Assembly (NCBI RefSeq): GCF_003352005.1
Contig: NZ_CP024848.1
Location: 124,001 to 188,000 of the forward strand
Reading direction: 5' to 3'
Length of the DNA stretch: 64,000 bases
Source: Oceanobacillus zhaokaii
GTDB taxonomy: Bacteria > Bacillota > Bacilli > Bacillales > Amphibacillaceae
Made by a program: the position numbers and the translations under genes. Numbering within the stretch: position 1 is the stretch's first letter; every line of letters starts with the position of its first letter. Shown piece after piece: positions 31,547 to 41,193 of this stretch. The notes below the pieces were generated by a model. It was not told the origin of the DNA. It did no database searches and saw only the letters and a program-made list of their open reading frames with translations.

Positions 31547-32944
31547 GTGAAAACTTTTATAACAGACGATTTTCTACTTTACAATGAAACGGCCAGAGAA
31601 CTCTTTCATAACACAGCAAAAAATCTACCGATCATAGATTATCATAACCATTTGAACCAATATGAAATCTTAGAAGATAAAAATTACTCCAATTTAGCAG
31701 AAGTGTGGCTTGGAGGAGACCATTATAAATGGCGTGGAATGAGAGCTAACGGGATTAGTGAAGATTATATTACTGGAAATAAGAGTGACTATGAGAAATT
31801 CCTTGCATGGGCAAAGACTGTACCTAACACTTTAGGTAATCCATTATACCACTGGACCCATTTAGAATTGCTCCGTTACTTTGATATTGATGAGCTTTTA
31901 AATGAGAAGTCAGCGCCAGCGATTTGGGAAGCTGCAAACGCGAAGCTAGCAACGAAAGAATTGTCTACGAGAGCATTATTAAAAAATAAAAATGTCGAAT
32001 TTGTCGGTACCACAGATGACCCAACAGATGACCTAGAAGCACATAAAGCATTAGCGAAGGAAGACTTCTCGATTACTGTTTCTCCTTCTTTCCGTCCTGA
32101 TAAAGGATTAGCAATTGAAAATGATGATTTTCTTGCTTGGGTTGAGAAGCTGGAACAAGCAACGAACACTTCTGTTAAAAATTATGAAGCATTCTTAAAT
32201 GGATTGGCAAGTCGCGTAGATTACTTTGATGAACATGGCTGCCGCAGCTCGGATCATGGAATTAATGTGATTTTCTATGAAGCAGCAACAAAAGAAGAAG
32301 TATCTGCTATTTTTGAGAAGCGTCTAAATAATGAAGCGTTGTCTGCAAAGGAAGTTGAACAGTTTAAAACCTATACAATGGTTACATTAGGTGAGTTGTA
32401 TGCAGATAAAGGCTGGGTAATGCAGTTCCATATGAACCCATTACGTAATAACAGTACACGCATGTTTAGAAAAATTGGACCAGACGCAGGATTTGACTCT
32501 ATTGGCGACAATTTACTTGCGAGCAAGCTTTCAAGTCTGTTAGATGCAATGGATATTAATGACAAGCTTCCAAAAACGATTCTATACAGCTTAAATGCAA
32601 GAGATAATGATATTCTTGCTGCAATGGCTGGTAATTTCCAAACAGATGAAATTCCTGGTAAAGTCCAATTTGGAACAGCATGGTGGTTTAACGATACAAT
32701 CGACGGTATGGAAGATCAAATGAAGACGTTAGCGAATATGGGACTTATCAGTAATTTTGTCGGCATGCTAACAGACTCTAGAAGCTTCCTTTCCTTCCCA
32801 AGACATGAGTATTTCCGAAGAATTCTATGTAATTTATTAGGAACATGGGTTGAACAAGGAAAAGCGCCGAAAGATATGCAGTTATTAGAAACATACGTAA
32901 GAAATATTTGCTACAACAATGCAAAACGCTTCTTCACAATATGA
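31547..32944 (+). CDS. uxaC: Uronate (glucuronate) isomerase
   Basis: Converts D-glucuronate to D-fructuronate (and galacturonate to tagaturonate). The product of about 465 residues has the amidohydrolase-type metal motif DYHNHL near residue 33 and conserved stretches WRGMRANG, TTDDPTDDLEAH, and MLTDSRSFLSFPRHEYFRRI. I prefer GTG at 31547 because the GGGAGAGG site is 9 bp upstream; the longer TTG start at 31538 would touch it. First step of the uronate route; monocistronic with gndA following from its own weak promoter. Confidence 0.93.
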   Translation: MKTFITDDFLLYNETARELFHNTAKNLPIIDYHNHLNQYEILEDKNYSNLAEVWLGGDHYKWRGMRANGISEDYITGNKSDYEKFLAWAKTVPNTLGNPLYHWTHLELLRYFDIDELLNEKSAPAIWEAANAKLATKELSTRALLKNKNVEFVGTTDDPTDDLEAHKALAKEDFSITVSPSFRPDKGLAIENDDFLAWVEKLEQATNTSVKNYEAFLNGLASRVDYFDEHGCRSSDHGINVIFYEAATKEEVSAIFEKRLNNEALSAKEVEQFKTYTMVTLGELYADKGWVMQFHMNPLRNNSTRMFRKIGPDAGFDSIGDNLLASKLSSLLDAMDINDKLPKTILYSLNARDNDILAAMAGNFQTDEIPGKVQFGTAWWFNDTIDGMEDQMKTLANMGLISNFVGMLTDSRSFLSFPRHEYFRRILCNLLGTWVEQGKAPKDMQLLETYVRNICYNNAKRFFTI

Positions 32945-32970
32945 AATAAATGTAAAATACTGTAGGAAGT

Positions 32971-32999
32971 TTTTATTTGTAGTCGATATTCGGTATAAT
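32971..32999 (+). promoter_or_regulatory. Possible promoter of gndA
   Basis: TTTTAT (32971-32976) and TATAAT (32994-32999) have a 17-bp spacer in the 99-bp gap after uxaC. No cre or ROK operator is visible here, so gndA may be expressed independently of the sugar-acid regulon. Confidence 0.45.
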
Positions 33000-33043
33000 A
33001 AAGCTAGCTATATAAAGTTACTAAGCAAAGGATGAATTAGACA

Positions 33044-34453
33044 ATGTCAAAACAACAAATTGGTGTAATTGGTTTAGCGGTAATGGGGAAAAACTTAGCA
33101 TTAAACATTGAAAGCAGAGGATATTCTGTAGCGGTATTTAACCGTTCATACGATAAAACAGAAGCATTCCTTGCGAATGAAGCAAAAGGAAAGAACTTTG
33201 TTGGTGGCAAAACAATTGAGGAATTTGTTAACTCTTTAGAAAAACCACGTAAAATTTTGCTTATGGTTAAAGCTGGTGCAGCAACAGATGCAACAATTGA
33301 ATCATTACAACCATATCTTGAAAAAGGCGATATCTTAATTGATGGTGGTAATACACTATTCGAAGATACTATCCGTCGTAATAAAATGTTAGACGAAACT
33401 GGTATTCACTTCATTGGAACAGGGGTTTCTGGTGGAGAAGAAGGAGCCCTTAACGGACCTTCTATGATGCCAGGTGGTCAAAAAGAAGCTTATGAACTTG
33501 TAGCACCAATCTTTGAAGCTATTTCTGCAAAAGTTGATGGTGATCCATGTGTGACATATATTGGGCCAAACGGTGCGGGACATTTCGTTAAAATGGTACA
33601 CAACGGAATCGAATACGGTGATATGCAATTGATTTCTGAAGCATACTTCATCTTGAAACATGTACTTGGCATGGAAGCAGATGAGCTTCATGAAGTATTT
33701 ACAGAATGGAATAAAGGTGAACTAGATAGTTACCTAATCGAGATTACTGCTGACATCTTCACTAAGAAAGATGATGAAACAGGGAAAGCACTTGTTGATG
33801 TAATCATGGATAAAGCAGGACAAAAAGGTACTGGTAAATGGACAAGTAAAAATGCATTAGATTTAGGTGTTCCACTTCCATTAATCACTGAATCTGTATT
33901 TGCTCGCTTCATTTCTTCCTTGAAGGATGAACGTGTTGCAGCAAGTAAAGTATTAAGCGGACCGAGTGCTGAAAAATACGAAGGTAACCGTGAAGAACTT
34001 GTTGAAGCAATCCGTAAAGCATTGTATATGAGTAAAATTGTATCTTATGCACAAGGTTTCGCACAGATGCGTGCAGCTTCAGAAGAAAACAACTGGGATC
34101 TTCAATTCGGTGATATCGCAATGATCTGGCGTGGTGGATGTATCATCCGTGCTAACTTCCTGCAAAAGATTAAAGATGCATATGATCGTGAACCAGCTCT
34201 TGCAAACTTAATGCTTGATCCTTACTTCAAGGAGATCGTTGAAGGATATCAATCAGCATTACGTGAAGTTGTATCCGTAGCAATTAAACATGGTATTGCT
34301 GTACCAACATTCGCAAGCGCGATCGCTTACTATGACAGCTATCGTTCTGAAGATTTATCAGCTAACTTAATTCAAGCACAACGTGACTACTTCGGTGCAC
34401 ATACGTACGAACGCAAAGATAAAGAGGGCGTATTCCACACGAACTGGTTCTAA
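33044..34453 (+). CDS. gndA: 6-phosphogluconate dehydrogenase, decarboxylating
   Basis: Oxidises 6-phosphogluconate to ribulose-5-phosphate and CO2 with NADP. The 469-residue length is standard. The Rossmann motif [12 protein letters not shown] is at 10-21; the catalytic region reads [20 protein letters not shown]; and the C-terminal [13 protein letters not shown] tail is typical of the dimeric NADP enzyme. Here it closes the proposed glucuronate to pentose phosphate route. No other pentose-phosphate gene is nearby. Confidence 0.96.
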   Translation: MSKQQIGVIGLAVMGKNLALNIESRGYSVAVFNRSYDKTEAFLANEAKGKNFVGGKTIEEFVNSLEKPRKILLMVKAGAATDATIESLQPYLEKGDILIDGGNTLFEDTIRRNKMLDETGIHFIGTGVSGGEEGALNGPSMMPGGQKEAYELVAPIFEAISAKVDGDPCVTYIGPNGAGHFVKMVHNGIEYGDMQLISEAYFILKHVLGMEADELHEVFTEWNKGELDSYLIEITADIFTKKDDETGKALVDVIMDKAGQKGTGKWTSKNALDLGVPLPLITESVFARFISSLKDERVAASKVLSGPSAEKYEGNREELVEAIRKALYMSKIVSYAQGFAQMRAASEENNWDLQFGDIAMIWRGGCIIRANFLQKIKDAYDREPALANLMLDPYFKEIVEGYQSALREVVSVAIKHGIAVPTFASAIAYYDSYRSEDLSANLIQAQRDYFGAHTYERKDKEGVFHTNWF

Positions 34454-34460
34454 GAACAAA

Positions 34461-34593
34461 AGCGCAAGCGCCCGTTTAGCGACGTACGGACTGGACTGAG
34501 CCGTAGGAGATACAGGAAACACGATGAGCTTTAGCGAATCGATGTTGACTTATCGTACGGAGGTGAGGGAAGTCTCGCTAGTCGCTGGGCGCT
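34461..34593. repeat. Dispersed hairpin-ended repeat
   Basis: A non-coding element with imperfect inverted ends: AGCGCCC (34467-34473) and AGCGAC (34478-34483) on the left are complementary to GTCGCT (34581-34586) and GGGCGCT (34587-34593) on the right. It is GC-rich and resembles the small dispersed repeats of Bacillaceae genomes. It lies between gndA and the second ROK gene. Confidence 0.6.
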
Positions 34594-34674
34594 GGATCTG
34601 GACGCGGCCAGTATTGCCAAAGGATAGTACTGAGGTAATATAATATTTCCTTGTCTGTTGATAGATAACTAAAA

Positions 34675-34705
34675 AGAACGCTACTTTATTTTAAAGTAGC
34701 GTTCT
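34675..34705 (-). terminator. Terminator of the second ROK gene
   Basis: A 14-bp perfect stem (34675-34688 with 34692-34705) with a 3-nt loop is followed on the minus strand by a run of five T. It lies 11 bp past the ROK stop and may also help stop + strand transcription from gndA. Confidence 0.9.
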
Positions 34706-34715
34706 CATTAATCAC

Positions 34716-35909
34716 TCATTTTACTAAGCTTGTAACTAAATGTTCTTCATTCAAAGTAAAAGTCAATTCTGGAACCTCCAGAAAGCGTTGAATTAGGAGT
34801 GCACAAGCTCCAAGTACACAGGCATTATCGGCCAAATCTGATAATACGATTTCGCGATATGTGCTTACAGAGGATCTGAAATGACTTGTAATTTCCTCAA
34901 CTGCGTTCGGATACAACTGTAATATCTTGCTGTTGATGACGATTGTTTCTGGATTATATAAATTAATAATATTATTTAAGCCAATTGCCAAATGTTGAAT
35001 GAATTGTTTTATTTGTTGTATTGTGATATCATCCTTGTTTTTAATAAACATTTCAATATCATTAATGGTTAAATTTTTCTTATTATATTTCATGGCTAAA
35101 TCTTCTAATAGGCTCGTTTCTGAGGAGTAACGCTCCCAGCATCCATGGTTTCCACATTTACAAGGCTCGCCATCTGGAGCAATAATCATATGCCCCATTT
35201 CGCCAGCATAACCGTGATATCCTTTATGAAGTTTGCCATCGATCATAATGCCGGCACCAATTCCAGAAGTTAAGATAATGGTAAGTAAGTTATCGCTCTG
35301 ATGATATTTGTATACTTTCTCAGCGTATGCCGATAAGTTCGCGTTATTTTCAATATTAATATTGAGGTCTGTTAATTCCGCTTGAAGATCATCTTTAAGA
35401 TTCTTATAGCGCCATTGATATTTAGGGACAAAAAGAATACTTTCATCATTATTGACGGTTCCATGGATACCAATCATGACACCGACTAAGCCGCAATGGC
35501 TGTTAGAATATAGACTCACATAGTGTTTTATATGAACGACTAGCAAGGAAACAATTTCATCATAATCATTTGTTTCCGGATAAATTGTATCCGATTGAAT
35601 CGGTTGACCATTTAACCCAGAGACGGTAAATTGAATACAATGATGATCAAGGTCGATACCTAAAACGTAGCCAGCTTTGCTATTTATGGATAGCATGATT
35701 GGTCTTCTGCCGACTGTATTATGTTCTTGCTGTGTTTCATAAATCAATTCTTCTTGTAATAGATCTGCAACCTGAACGGAAACGGTTGCTTTGTTTAAGC
35801 CTATGGTCTTTGATAAATCAGCTCGTGAAATTAAGCCATGTTGAACGATGTTTTTTAAGATAAGACTTCTATTTATTTTTTTAATATATGCACCATCACC
35901 AGTAACCAT
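34716..35909 (-). CDS. ROK-family (XylR-like) transcriptional repressor 2
   Basis: A 397-residue paralogue of the regulator at 30159-31343. It has the same helix-turn-helix pattern (RADLSKTIGLNKATVSVQVA), GEMGHM and the zinc motif CKCGNHGCW, but a diverged ligand domain. AGGGGGT precedes the ATG. A half-degenerate ROK operator (35972-35988) and a cre-like site (36007-36020) lie upstream. Divergent from mgsA. The two ROK proteins probably read similar operators but sense different sugars; which does what is unknown. Confidence 0.92.
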   Translation of the reverse strand: MVTGDGAYIKKINRSLILKNIVQHGLISRADLSKTIGLNKATVSVQVADLLQEELIYETQQEHNTVGRRPIMLSINSKAGYVLGIDLDHHCIQFTVSGLNGQPIQSDTIYPETNDYDEIVSLLVVHIKHYVSLYSNSHCGLVGVMIGIHGTVNNDESILFVPKYQWRYKNLKDDLQAELTDLNINIENNANLSAYAEKVYKYHQSDNLLTIILTSGIGAGIMIDGKLHKGYHGYAGEMGHMIIAPDGEPCKCGNHGCWERYSSETSLLEDLAMKYNKKNLTINDIEMFIKNKDDITIQQIKQFIQHLAIGLNNIINLYNPETIVINSKILQLYPNAVEEITSHFRSSVSTYREIVLSDLADNACVLGACALLIQRFLEVPELTFTLNEEHLVTSLVK

Positions 35910-35971
35910 CTATTTAACCCCCTATGTTTTAAAATTGGAGTAAAGAAAAAATTCAGTAGCTTTGTTTTTTA

Positions 35972-36020
35972 TTTGTTTGTTACACAAATTAAACCGTTCT
36001 ATGTGATGAAAGGGTTTACA
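35972..36020 (-). promoter_or_regulatory. ROK-operator-like and cre-like sites between ROK2 and mgsA
   Basis: TTTGTTTGTTACACAAA (35972-35988) fits TTTGTT-N5-AACAAA with one mismatch. TGAAAGGGTTTACA (36007-36020) is cre-like with GG replacing the central CG. The sites suggest autoregulation. No consensus promoter could be placed with confidence in this 323-bp gap; an 8-bp hairpin lies at 36166-36194. Confidence 0.45.
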
Positions 36021-36232
36021 AAAAATAGAGAACAAATTAGTACTAAAATATAAAATTCTGAAGGCATCGATACTCCATTTAAATACATTATAGCAAAAGA
36101 TAGGAGCTTAGGGGAATAAATTTTAATAGATATGAAGGAATATATGCTCTAAATATAGAGTGAAATGAAGGTTGTCATCTAAACCAAACCTTCAAACGAT
36201 AGATACATTTTATTTAATGAGGTGACAGGAAA

Positions 36233-36634
36233 ATGAAAATAGCATTGATTGCACATGACGAGAAAAAGGATGATATGGTTCGATTTACACAAGCATATAA
36301 ATTCATTTTAGAAAAACATGAATTGTATGCAACAGGAACAACAGGACTAAGAATAGCTGAAAACACAGGGTTGACAGTTACACGATTTCAATCAGGACCT
36401 TTAGGTGGTGACCAGCAAATTGGGGCAATGGTTGCTGAAAATAATATGGACATGATTATCTTCTTCCGTGACCCATTGACAGCTCAGCCACATGAACCAG
36501 ACGTATCGGCGCTTATGCGATTAAGTGATGTATATTCAATCCCACTTGCAACCAATATGGGGTCAGCGGAATTATTTATTCGTTCTTTGGATCGCGGAGA
36601 TCTTGAATGGCGCAAGATTATTAATAAGAAATAA
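36233..36634 (+). CDS. mgsA: Methylglyoxal synthase
   Basis: Turns dihydroxyacetone phosphate into methylglyoxal and phosphate, relieving sugar-phosphate overload. The 133-residue product shows [14 protein letters not shown], the phosphate-binding [19 protein letters not shown] and [15 protein letters not shown], all family signatures. GAGGTGACAGG precedes the ATG. In B. subtilis mgsA is in the dapB-bshB1 cluster; its place inside a sugar-acid island is unusual. Confidence 0.95.
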   Translation: MKIALIAHDEKKDDMVRFTQAYKFILEKHELYATGTTGLRIAENTGLTVTRFQSGPLGGDQQIGAMVAENNMDMIIFFRDPLTAQPHEPDVSALMRLSDVYSIPLATNMGSAELFIRSLDRGDLEWRKIINKK

Positions 36635-36755
36635 TTATCTTAACGTGTTTTAGATAAAGCACTTACAGATAATTATCGATTGAATTTCGACATTGTGAAG
36701 TAATGACTTTTCAGATTTTTTGTTCTAAAATGAAGGTAGTTCCTATCAGAAAGGA

Positions 36756-37628
36756 ATGATCGATTTGAATGAGTCAATCCTTTCAATCTATCGTGCTCAA
36801 GAGAAATGGCCGGATATGGATTACCATTCACACCAGGAATATGAAATTTATTTCTTTCACGGAGGCTCTTGCAGGTATCTCATTCATAATCAAATTTATG
36901 ATCTGGAGCCTGGGGATATTTTGTTGATGGATGGAATGACACTTCATAAGCCGAATGTCCCAAATAATAGTGAATATATCCGCAGCATCATTCAATTTTC
37001 ACCACAATGGATAACAGGGATGCTGAAAGAAATTGGGGCACTGCATTTATTGGATGTATTTAAAAAACTGCATCATTGTTTAATTCGTACAAGGGAAAAC
37101 CAGGAATCAAAGGAATTAGAGCAGATTATTAAGCGTTTAGCAGATGTAAGTCGCTCCTCTTATATGCAGGACGGTTCTGGTGAAATAGAACAGAAGGCAT
37201 TATTATTACAAATCCTGATTTTGGTAAACCGCCTTGGACAAGCAGAATCAAAGAAATTGCAAACCTCTAAGCCAGATAAGGCGACGCACGCAGAGAATAT
37301 TGTTTCGTATATACAAGAAAATTATATGCGAAAACTAAGCATTGAAGTTATTTCAGGTGCTTTGAATTTAAGTAAGTCTTATGTTTCCCATGTTTTTAAG
37401 GAAATGACAGGGTTTACAGTGATGGAATATGTCATGGGCTATCGTATAACACAGGTGAAATTCCTGCTGGAAATGGAGCCAGATAAAGCATTAAAAGATA
37501 TAGCAATTGAATGTGGCTTTGAAAGCGTTCCACATTTTAGTCGTTATTTTCGAGAGAGTGTAGGGGTAACGGCTAGGGAGTATCGTAACGGACGCTTAAA
37601 AATATATCGTGAGGAGAATGAGAAATGA
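36756..37628 (+). CDS. AraC-family transcriptional regulator
   Basis: A 290-residue activator-type protein. The N-terminal cupin-like domain carries DYHSHQEYEIYFFHGG; the C-terminal double helix-turn-helix (about 185-285) reads LSIEVISGALNLSKSYVSHV and DIAIECGFESVPHFSRYFRE. The ATG at 36756 nearly touches the AAAGGA site; the in-frame TTG at 36765 has better spacing and may be the true start. It overlaps the next gene by 4 bases (ATGA), so it probably regulates the oxidoreductase genes with which it is transcribed. Confidence 0.88.
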   Translation: MIDLNESILSIYRAQEKWPDMDYHSHQEYEIYFFHGGSCRYLIHNQIYDLEPGDILLMDGMTLHKPNVPNNSEYIRSIIQFSPQWITGMLKEIGALHLLDVFKKLHHCLIRTRENQESKELEQIIKRLADVSRSSYMQDGSGEIEQKALLLQILILVNRLGQAESKKLQTSKPDKATHAENIVSYIQENYMRKLSIEVISGALNLSKSYVSHVFKEMTGFTVMEYVMGYRITQVKFLLEMEPDKALKDIAIECGFESVPHFSRYFRESVGVTAREYRNGRLKIYREENEK

Positions 37629-38785
37629 GCAAAGTTAGATTAGGTATTATCGGTTTAGGTGCGCAAGGTGGAGCATACGCAGGTTTCATTGCAGAAGGAA
37701 AAGTTCCAAACATGGTTATTGGTGCTATCTGTGATACAGATCCAGAGAAGAAGGCTGTTGCTGCGGAAAAATATCCAGATGTTCCATTCTATGATAATTA
37801 CATTGACATGTTAGAAAGCGGCGATGTTGATGCGGTTGTTACTTGTGTTCCACATTATTTACATCCAGAAATGGGAATTGAAGCACTGAAAAGAGATGTT
37901 CACGCATTAGTAGAAAAACCAGCAGGCGTGTATACAAAACAAGTTCGTGAATTAAATGAATTTGCAGCAACGAAGCCGGAGTTAACATTCGGGATTATGT
38001 TTAACCAGAGAACGAATGAATTGTACCAAAAAGTAAAACAAATTGTTGATAATGGTGAAATAGGTAAAATCCGTCGTACGAACTGGATTATTACTACGTG
38101 GTGGAGACCACAAGGTTATTATGATCAAAGTGCATGGAGAGCAACATGGGAAGGTGAAGGCGGCGGTGTTCTTGTAAACCAAGCACCACATCAACTTGAC
38201 TTGCTTCAATGGATTGCTGGTATGCCGAAGAAGGTTTATTCTAACGTGAAATACGGCTACCAACGTGATATTGCTGTAGAAGATGAAGTAACTGCATTAC
38301 TTGATTATGGTAACGGAGCAACAGGTGTATTCATTACTGCTACACATGACATCATGGGGACAGACCGCTTTGAGATTCATGGCGATAACGGAAAAATTGT
38401 TGTTGATGATAGTAAGAAAGTAACAATCAAGCGTCTTAGAAAACCAGAATCAGAAATGAGTGCAACAATGAGCATGATGGATGTTGCAAAAATCTTCATG
38501 GGTGGAGACACGGATGACCTTTATGAGGAAGAAGTTATCGAATTTGAAAGTGTATGGGGTGCACAGCATTCCGCTGTTATGGAAAACTTCGCAGCGAATA
38601 TTTTAGACGGCACACCACTTCTTGCACCTGGCAGCGATGGAATTAATGGTGTGGCACTAGCAAACGCAATCCATCTTTCAAGCTGGTTAGGGAAGGAAGT
38701 AGAACTACCAGTAGATGAAGATCTATACTTCGATGAATTACAGAAGAAAATTGAAGAAGAAAAACTTAACCCAATTAAAAAATAA
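37625..38785 (+). CDS. Gfo/Idh/MocA family oxidoreductase 1
   Basis: An NAD(P)-dependent sugar or inositol dehydrogenase of 386 residues. It has a Rossmann motif GLGAQGG (11-17 region), the EKPAGVYTKQ catalytic-lysine motif, and GGGVLVNQAPHQLDLLQWIAG with the active-site histidine. It starts with ATGA overlapping the AraC gene. The substrate is unknown; the partners suggest oxidation or reduction at a ring carbon of a sugar or glycoside. A 15-bp intercistronic hairpin follows. Confidence 0.9.
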   Translation: MSKVRLGIIGLGAQGGAYAGFIAEGKVPNMVIGAICDTDPEKKAVAAEKYPDVPFYDNYIDMLESGDVDAVVTCVPHYLHPEMGIEALKRDVHALVEKPAGVYTKQVRELNEFAATKPELTFGIMFNQRTNELYQKVKQIVDNGEIGKIRRTNWIITTWWRPQGYYDQSAWRATWEGEGGGVLVNQAPHQLDLLQWIAGMPKKVYSNVKYGYQRDIAVEDEVTALLDYGNGATGVFITATHDIMGTDRFEIHGDNGKIVVDDSKKVTIKRLRKPESEMSATMSMMDVAKIFMGGDTDDLYEEEVIEFESVWGAQHSAVMENFAANILDGTPLLAPGSDGINGVALANAIHLSSWLGKEVELPVDEDLYFDELQKKIEEEKLNPIKK

Positions 38786-38792
38786 GGAACCT

Positions 38793-38825
38793 GTTAGCCT
38801 ATGTCCACATTGGATATAGGTTAGC
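38793..38825 (+). promoter_or_regulatory. Intercistronic hairpin between two oxidoreductase genes
   Basis: GTTAGCCTATGTCCA (38793-38807) pairs with TGGATATAGGTTAGC (38811-38825) including several G-T pairs, followed by TTTCAAA and then the ribosome site of the next gene. It may attenuate, process or stabilise the message. Confidence 0.5.
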
Positions 38826-38846
38826 TTTCAAAGGAGGCTTAAGTCC

Positions 38847-39857
38847 ATGCTAAATATCGCGGTTATTGGACTTGGTGATATTTCTAAAATCCATTTACCA
38901 GTTATCCAGGAAAATCCAAATGTAACATTGGCTGCAGTATGTGATATTGATGAAACATTAAGCAGCACGGTTCCAGGAGTAAATTTCTACACGGATTACC
39001 ATGAGATGCTGGCGAAGGAAGAATTGGACTGTGTTCATATTTGTTTGCCACATGATCAACACTACCCAGCTACTAAAGCATGTGTGGAAAATGGTGTTCA
39101 TGTATTTCAGGAGAAGCCACTTGCTAGAAGTGCAGAAGAAGGAATGTTTATCGTCGATCTTGAAGAACAATATCCCGATGTTAAAATCTGCGTGTCCTTC
39201 CAAAATCGCTTTAATGAAACCTTTGAAAAAATGCAAGAAATGATCGACAGTGGCGAATATGGGAAAGTTACAGGTCTAAAAGGGCTTGTAACGTGGTACC
39301 GGGCAAAAGAATATTACGACGCAAAACCGTGGAGAGGCATTATGAGACAGGCTGGTGGAGGCGTGATGATTAATCAGGCAATCCATACTTTGGATCAGAT
39401 GCAGTTGATCGGTGGAGAAGTAGACACAATTAGAGGATCCATTGACAATCTCGTTGATTACGGTTATGAAGTGGAAGATACGGCAACAGCAAATATCCAA
39501 TTCAAAAATGGTGCTACTGGTTTGTTTTTTGCAACTGTAACGAATGCAGTCAATTCATCTGTCGAATTTCAAGTGATTCTCGAAAAAGGGAAATTAACAA
39601 TTAAAGATAGCGTTCTCACGAAAACAAATGAAGAAGGTAAAAAGGAAAAGGTGATTGAGGACGCGAAGCTGCCAGGTGCGAAATTCTACTATGGGGCAAG
39701 CCATTCTAAACTAATCAATCATTTCTATACTTGTATTGAAGAAGATTCACAGGATTATATCCATGCAAGAGATGCACAAACATCAATGGAAATGATAAGT
39801 GCAATTCGCAGATCTTCGGAAATCAAACAAACAATTAAAATGGAGGTATACAAATGA
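38847..39857 (+). CDS. Gfo/Idh/MocA family oxidoreductase 2
   Basis: A 336-residue dehydrogenase, distinct from its upstream neighbour. N-terminal AVIGLGDISKIH is the dinucleotide-binding turn; FQEKPLARS holds the conserved lysine and GGGVMINQAIHTLDQMQLIG the histidine. AAAGGAGG precedes the ATG. The stop overlaps the next gene by 4 bases. With two different dehydrogenases and an epimerase-like enzyme, an oxidation-epimerisation-reduction scheme is plausible. Confidence 0.9.
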   Translation: MLNIAVIGLGDISKIHLPVIQENPNVTLAAVCDIDETLSSTVPGVNFYTDYHEMLAKEELDCVHICLPHDQHYPATKACVENGVHVFQEKPLARSAEEGMFIVDLEEQYPDVKICVSFQNRFNETFEKMQEMIDSGEYGKVTGLKGLVTWYRAKEYYDAKPWRGIMRQAGGGVMINQAIHTLDQMQLIGGEVDTIRGSIDNLVDYGYEVEDTATANIQFKNGATGLFFATVTNAVNSSVEFQVILEKGKLTIKDSVLTKTNEEGKKEKVIEDAKLPGAKFYYGASHSKLINHFYTCIEEDSQDYIHARDAQTSMEMISAIRRSSEIKQTIKMEVYK

Positions 39858-40714
39858 CTACAGGTAAAATCGGCGTACAAATGATGATGCTTAAAGGTAA
39901 AGTAGAAGAAATCGGTGCATATGAAACGATGAAGAAGCTACATGAACTTGGTTTCGGTGCTGTAGAAGTATCGCAAATTCCAATGACAGAAGAAAACGTT
40001 GCAGAATTAAAACGAGCAAGTGAAGAATTTGACATTAAAATTGCTGCTCTTTCAGCTGGATTAGAACCAATGCTGCCAGGTGCACCTGGGGAAACACTAA
40101 GCAATGACTTCGATAAGATTGTGAATGACTGTAAAACATTAAACTGTAATTTCATTCGGATCGGTATGCTTCCGTTAAACGTAATGGGTGATAAAGATCA
40201 AATCCTGGCATTCATCGAGCGAGCAGAAGCAATGGCAGAAAGACTAGCAGAGCATGGAATTGAATTATATTACCATACACATCATATCGAGTTCCAAAAA
40301 TTTGATGGAGAATTCTTATTAGACATTATGAAAAACAATACATCGAAGCTTGGTTTCGAATTAGATGTTCACTGGATTCAACGTGCTGGGGTAAACCCAA
40401 TTACATTTGTAAAAGAATATAAAGGACGTATCGCTTTATTACACTTGAAGGACTATCGTATTGGCAAACTAGAAGTCAATGAAGACGATCTTAAAGATAT
40501 GGGCAAATTCTTCAATAAGTTTACAAACTTAATAGAGTTCGCTGAAGTAGGCGAGGGAAACCTCGACATTAAAGGCGTAATCGAAGCAGGACTTGAGAGT
40601 GGTGCTCAATACTTCCTAATTGAACAAGACGACACATACGGAAGAGACCCATTCGACTGCCTACAAACATCAGCAGAAAACCTACGCAAATTAGGATATG
40701 CTGACTGGTTTTAA
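39854..40714 (+). CDS. Sugar phosphate isomerase/epimerase-like TIM barrel
   Basis: A 286-residue xylose-isomerase-like barrel protein. Likely metal ligands are in ELYYHTHHIEF, FELDVHW, LLHLKD and AEVGEGN, the usual Glu-Asp-His-Glu set. Relatives include IolE, IolI and YcjR-type 3-keto-sugar epimerases. GGAGGT precedes the ATG, which overlaps the oxidoreductase stop by 4 bases. Substrate unknown. Confidence 0.88.
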   Translation: MTTGKIGVQMMMLKGKVEEIGAYETMKKLHELGFGAVEVSQIPMTEENVAELKRASEEFDIKIAALSAGLEPMLPGAPGETLSNDFDKIVNDCKTLNCNFIRIGMLPLNVMGDKDQILAFIERAEAMAERLAEHGIELYYHTHHIEFQKFDGEFLLDIMKNNTSKLGFELDVHWIQRAGVNPITFVKEYKGRIALLHLKDYRIGKLEVNEDDLKDMGKFFNKFTNLIEFAEVGEGNLDIKGVIEAGLESGAQYFLIEQDDTYGRDPFDCLQTSAENLRKLGYADWF

Positions 40715-40940
40715 GAAATAGTTTCTATTTTTGAGTGAGATAGTCTACTTTCTTAGTTAGGTAAGTGATGGATGAAAATTGTCAGTTGATATTAAGTACA
40801 AGCTAGAAAAAATTGTGATTTGAAATTTGGTTGGTAGTTTTTTATCACTTGAATGTCCGTTCCTTGCGCTAAATTAACGACAATCGTTAGTGAGTTTGCC
40901 ATCCTTCTGTTGTTAATTACTGCACAATCCCAGCGGAAGA

Positions 40941-41050
40941 AATACACGAAGACTCCTGCGGGAAGAAGAGCCTAGGTGAGACTCTGAAGTGCGTTAGCGC
41001 AAAGAGGCTCGCCAGCTCCCCGCGGAAAGCGAAGTGTATTTCTGTAGCGA
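40941..41050. repeat. Bacillaceae-type dispersed repeat, full copy
   Basis: The element begins AATACAC (40941-40947) and its right side ends GTGTATT (41034-41040), an inverted pair, with GACTCCTGCGGG and CCCCGCGGAAAGCGAAG inside. A GTGCGTTAGCGCA palindrome lies in the middle. The structure resembles the small non-coding repeats scattered in Bacillus and Oceanobacillus genomes. A truncated copy is at 30028-30075. The remainder of 40715-41128 holds no gene. Confidence 0.65.
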
Positions 41051-41128
41051 CCGGCCGAAGAGCCCTAGCACATTAAACTAGTTCTCACTTTAGATCGATT
41101 GCAATAGACCACTTAAAAATAGAAGTGA

Positions 41129-41161
41129 ATAGAAATCGGTCAGAAGCCGATTTCTATTTTC
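41129..41161 (+). terminator. Terminator-like hairpin before the third oxidoreductase
   Basis: ATAGAAATCGG (41129-41139) pairs perfectly with CCGATTTCTAT (41147-41157), followed by TTTTC. It lies inside the upstream extension of the next open frame, supporting the later start at 41194. It may end the AraC-Gfo-Gfo-TIM transcript or act as an attenuator. Confidence 0.75.
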
Positions 41162-41193
41162 ATGTAAAATATCAATCAAGGAGAGTCGATAAA

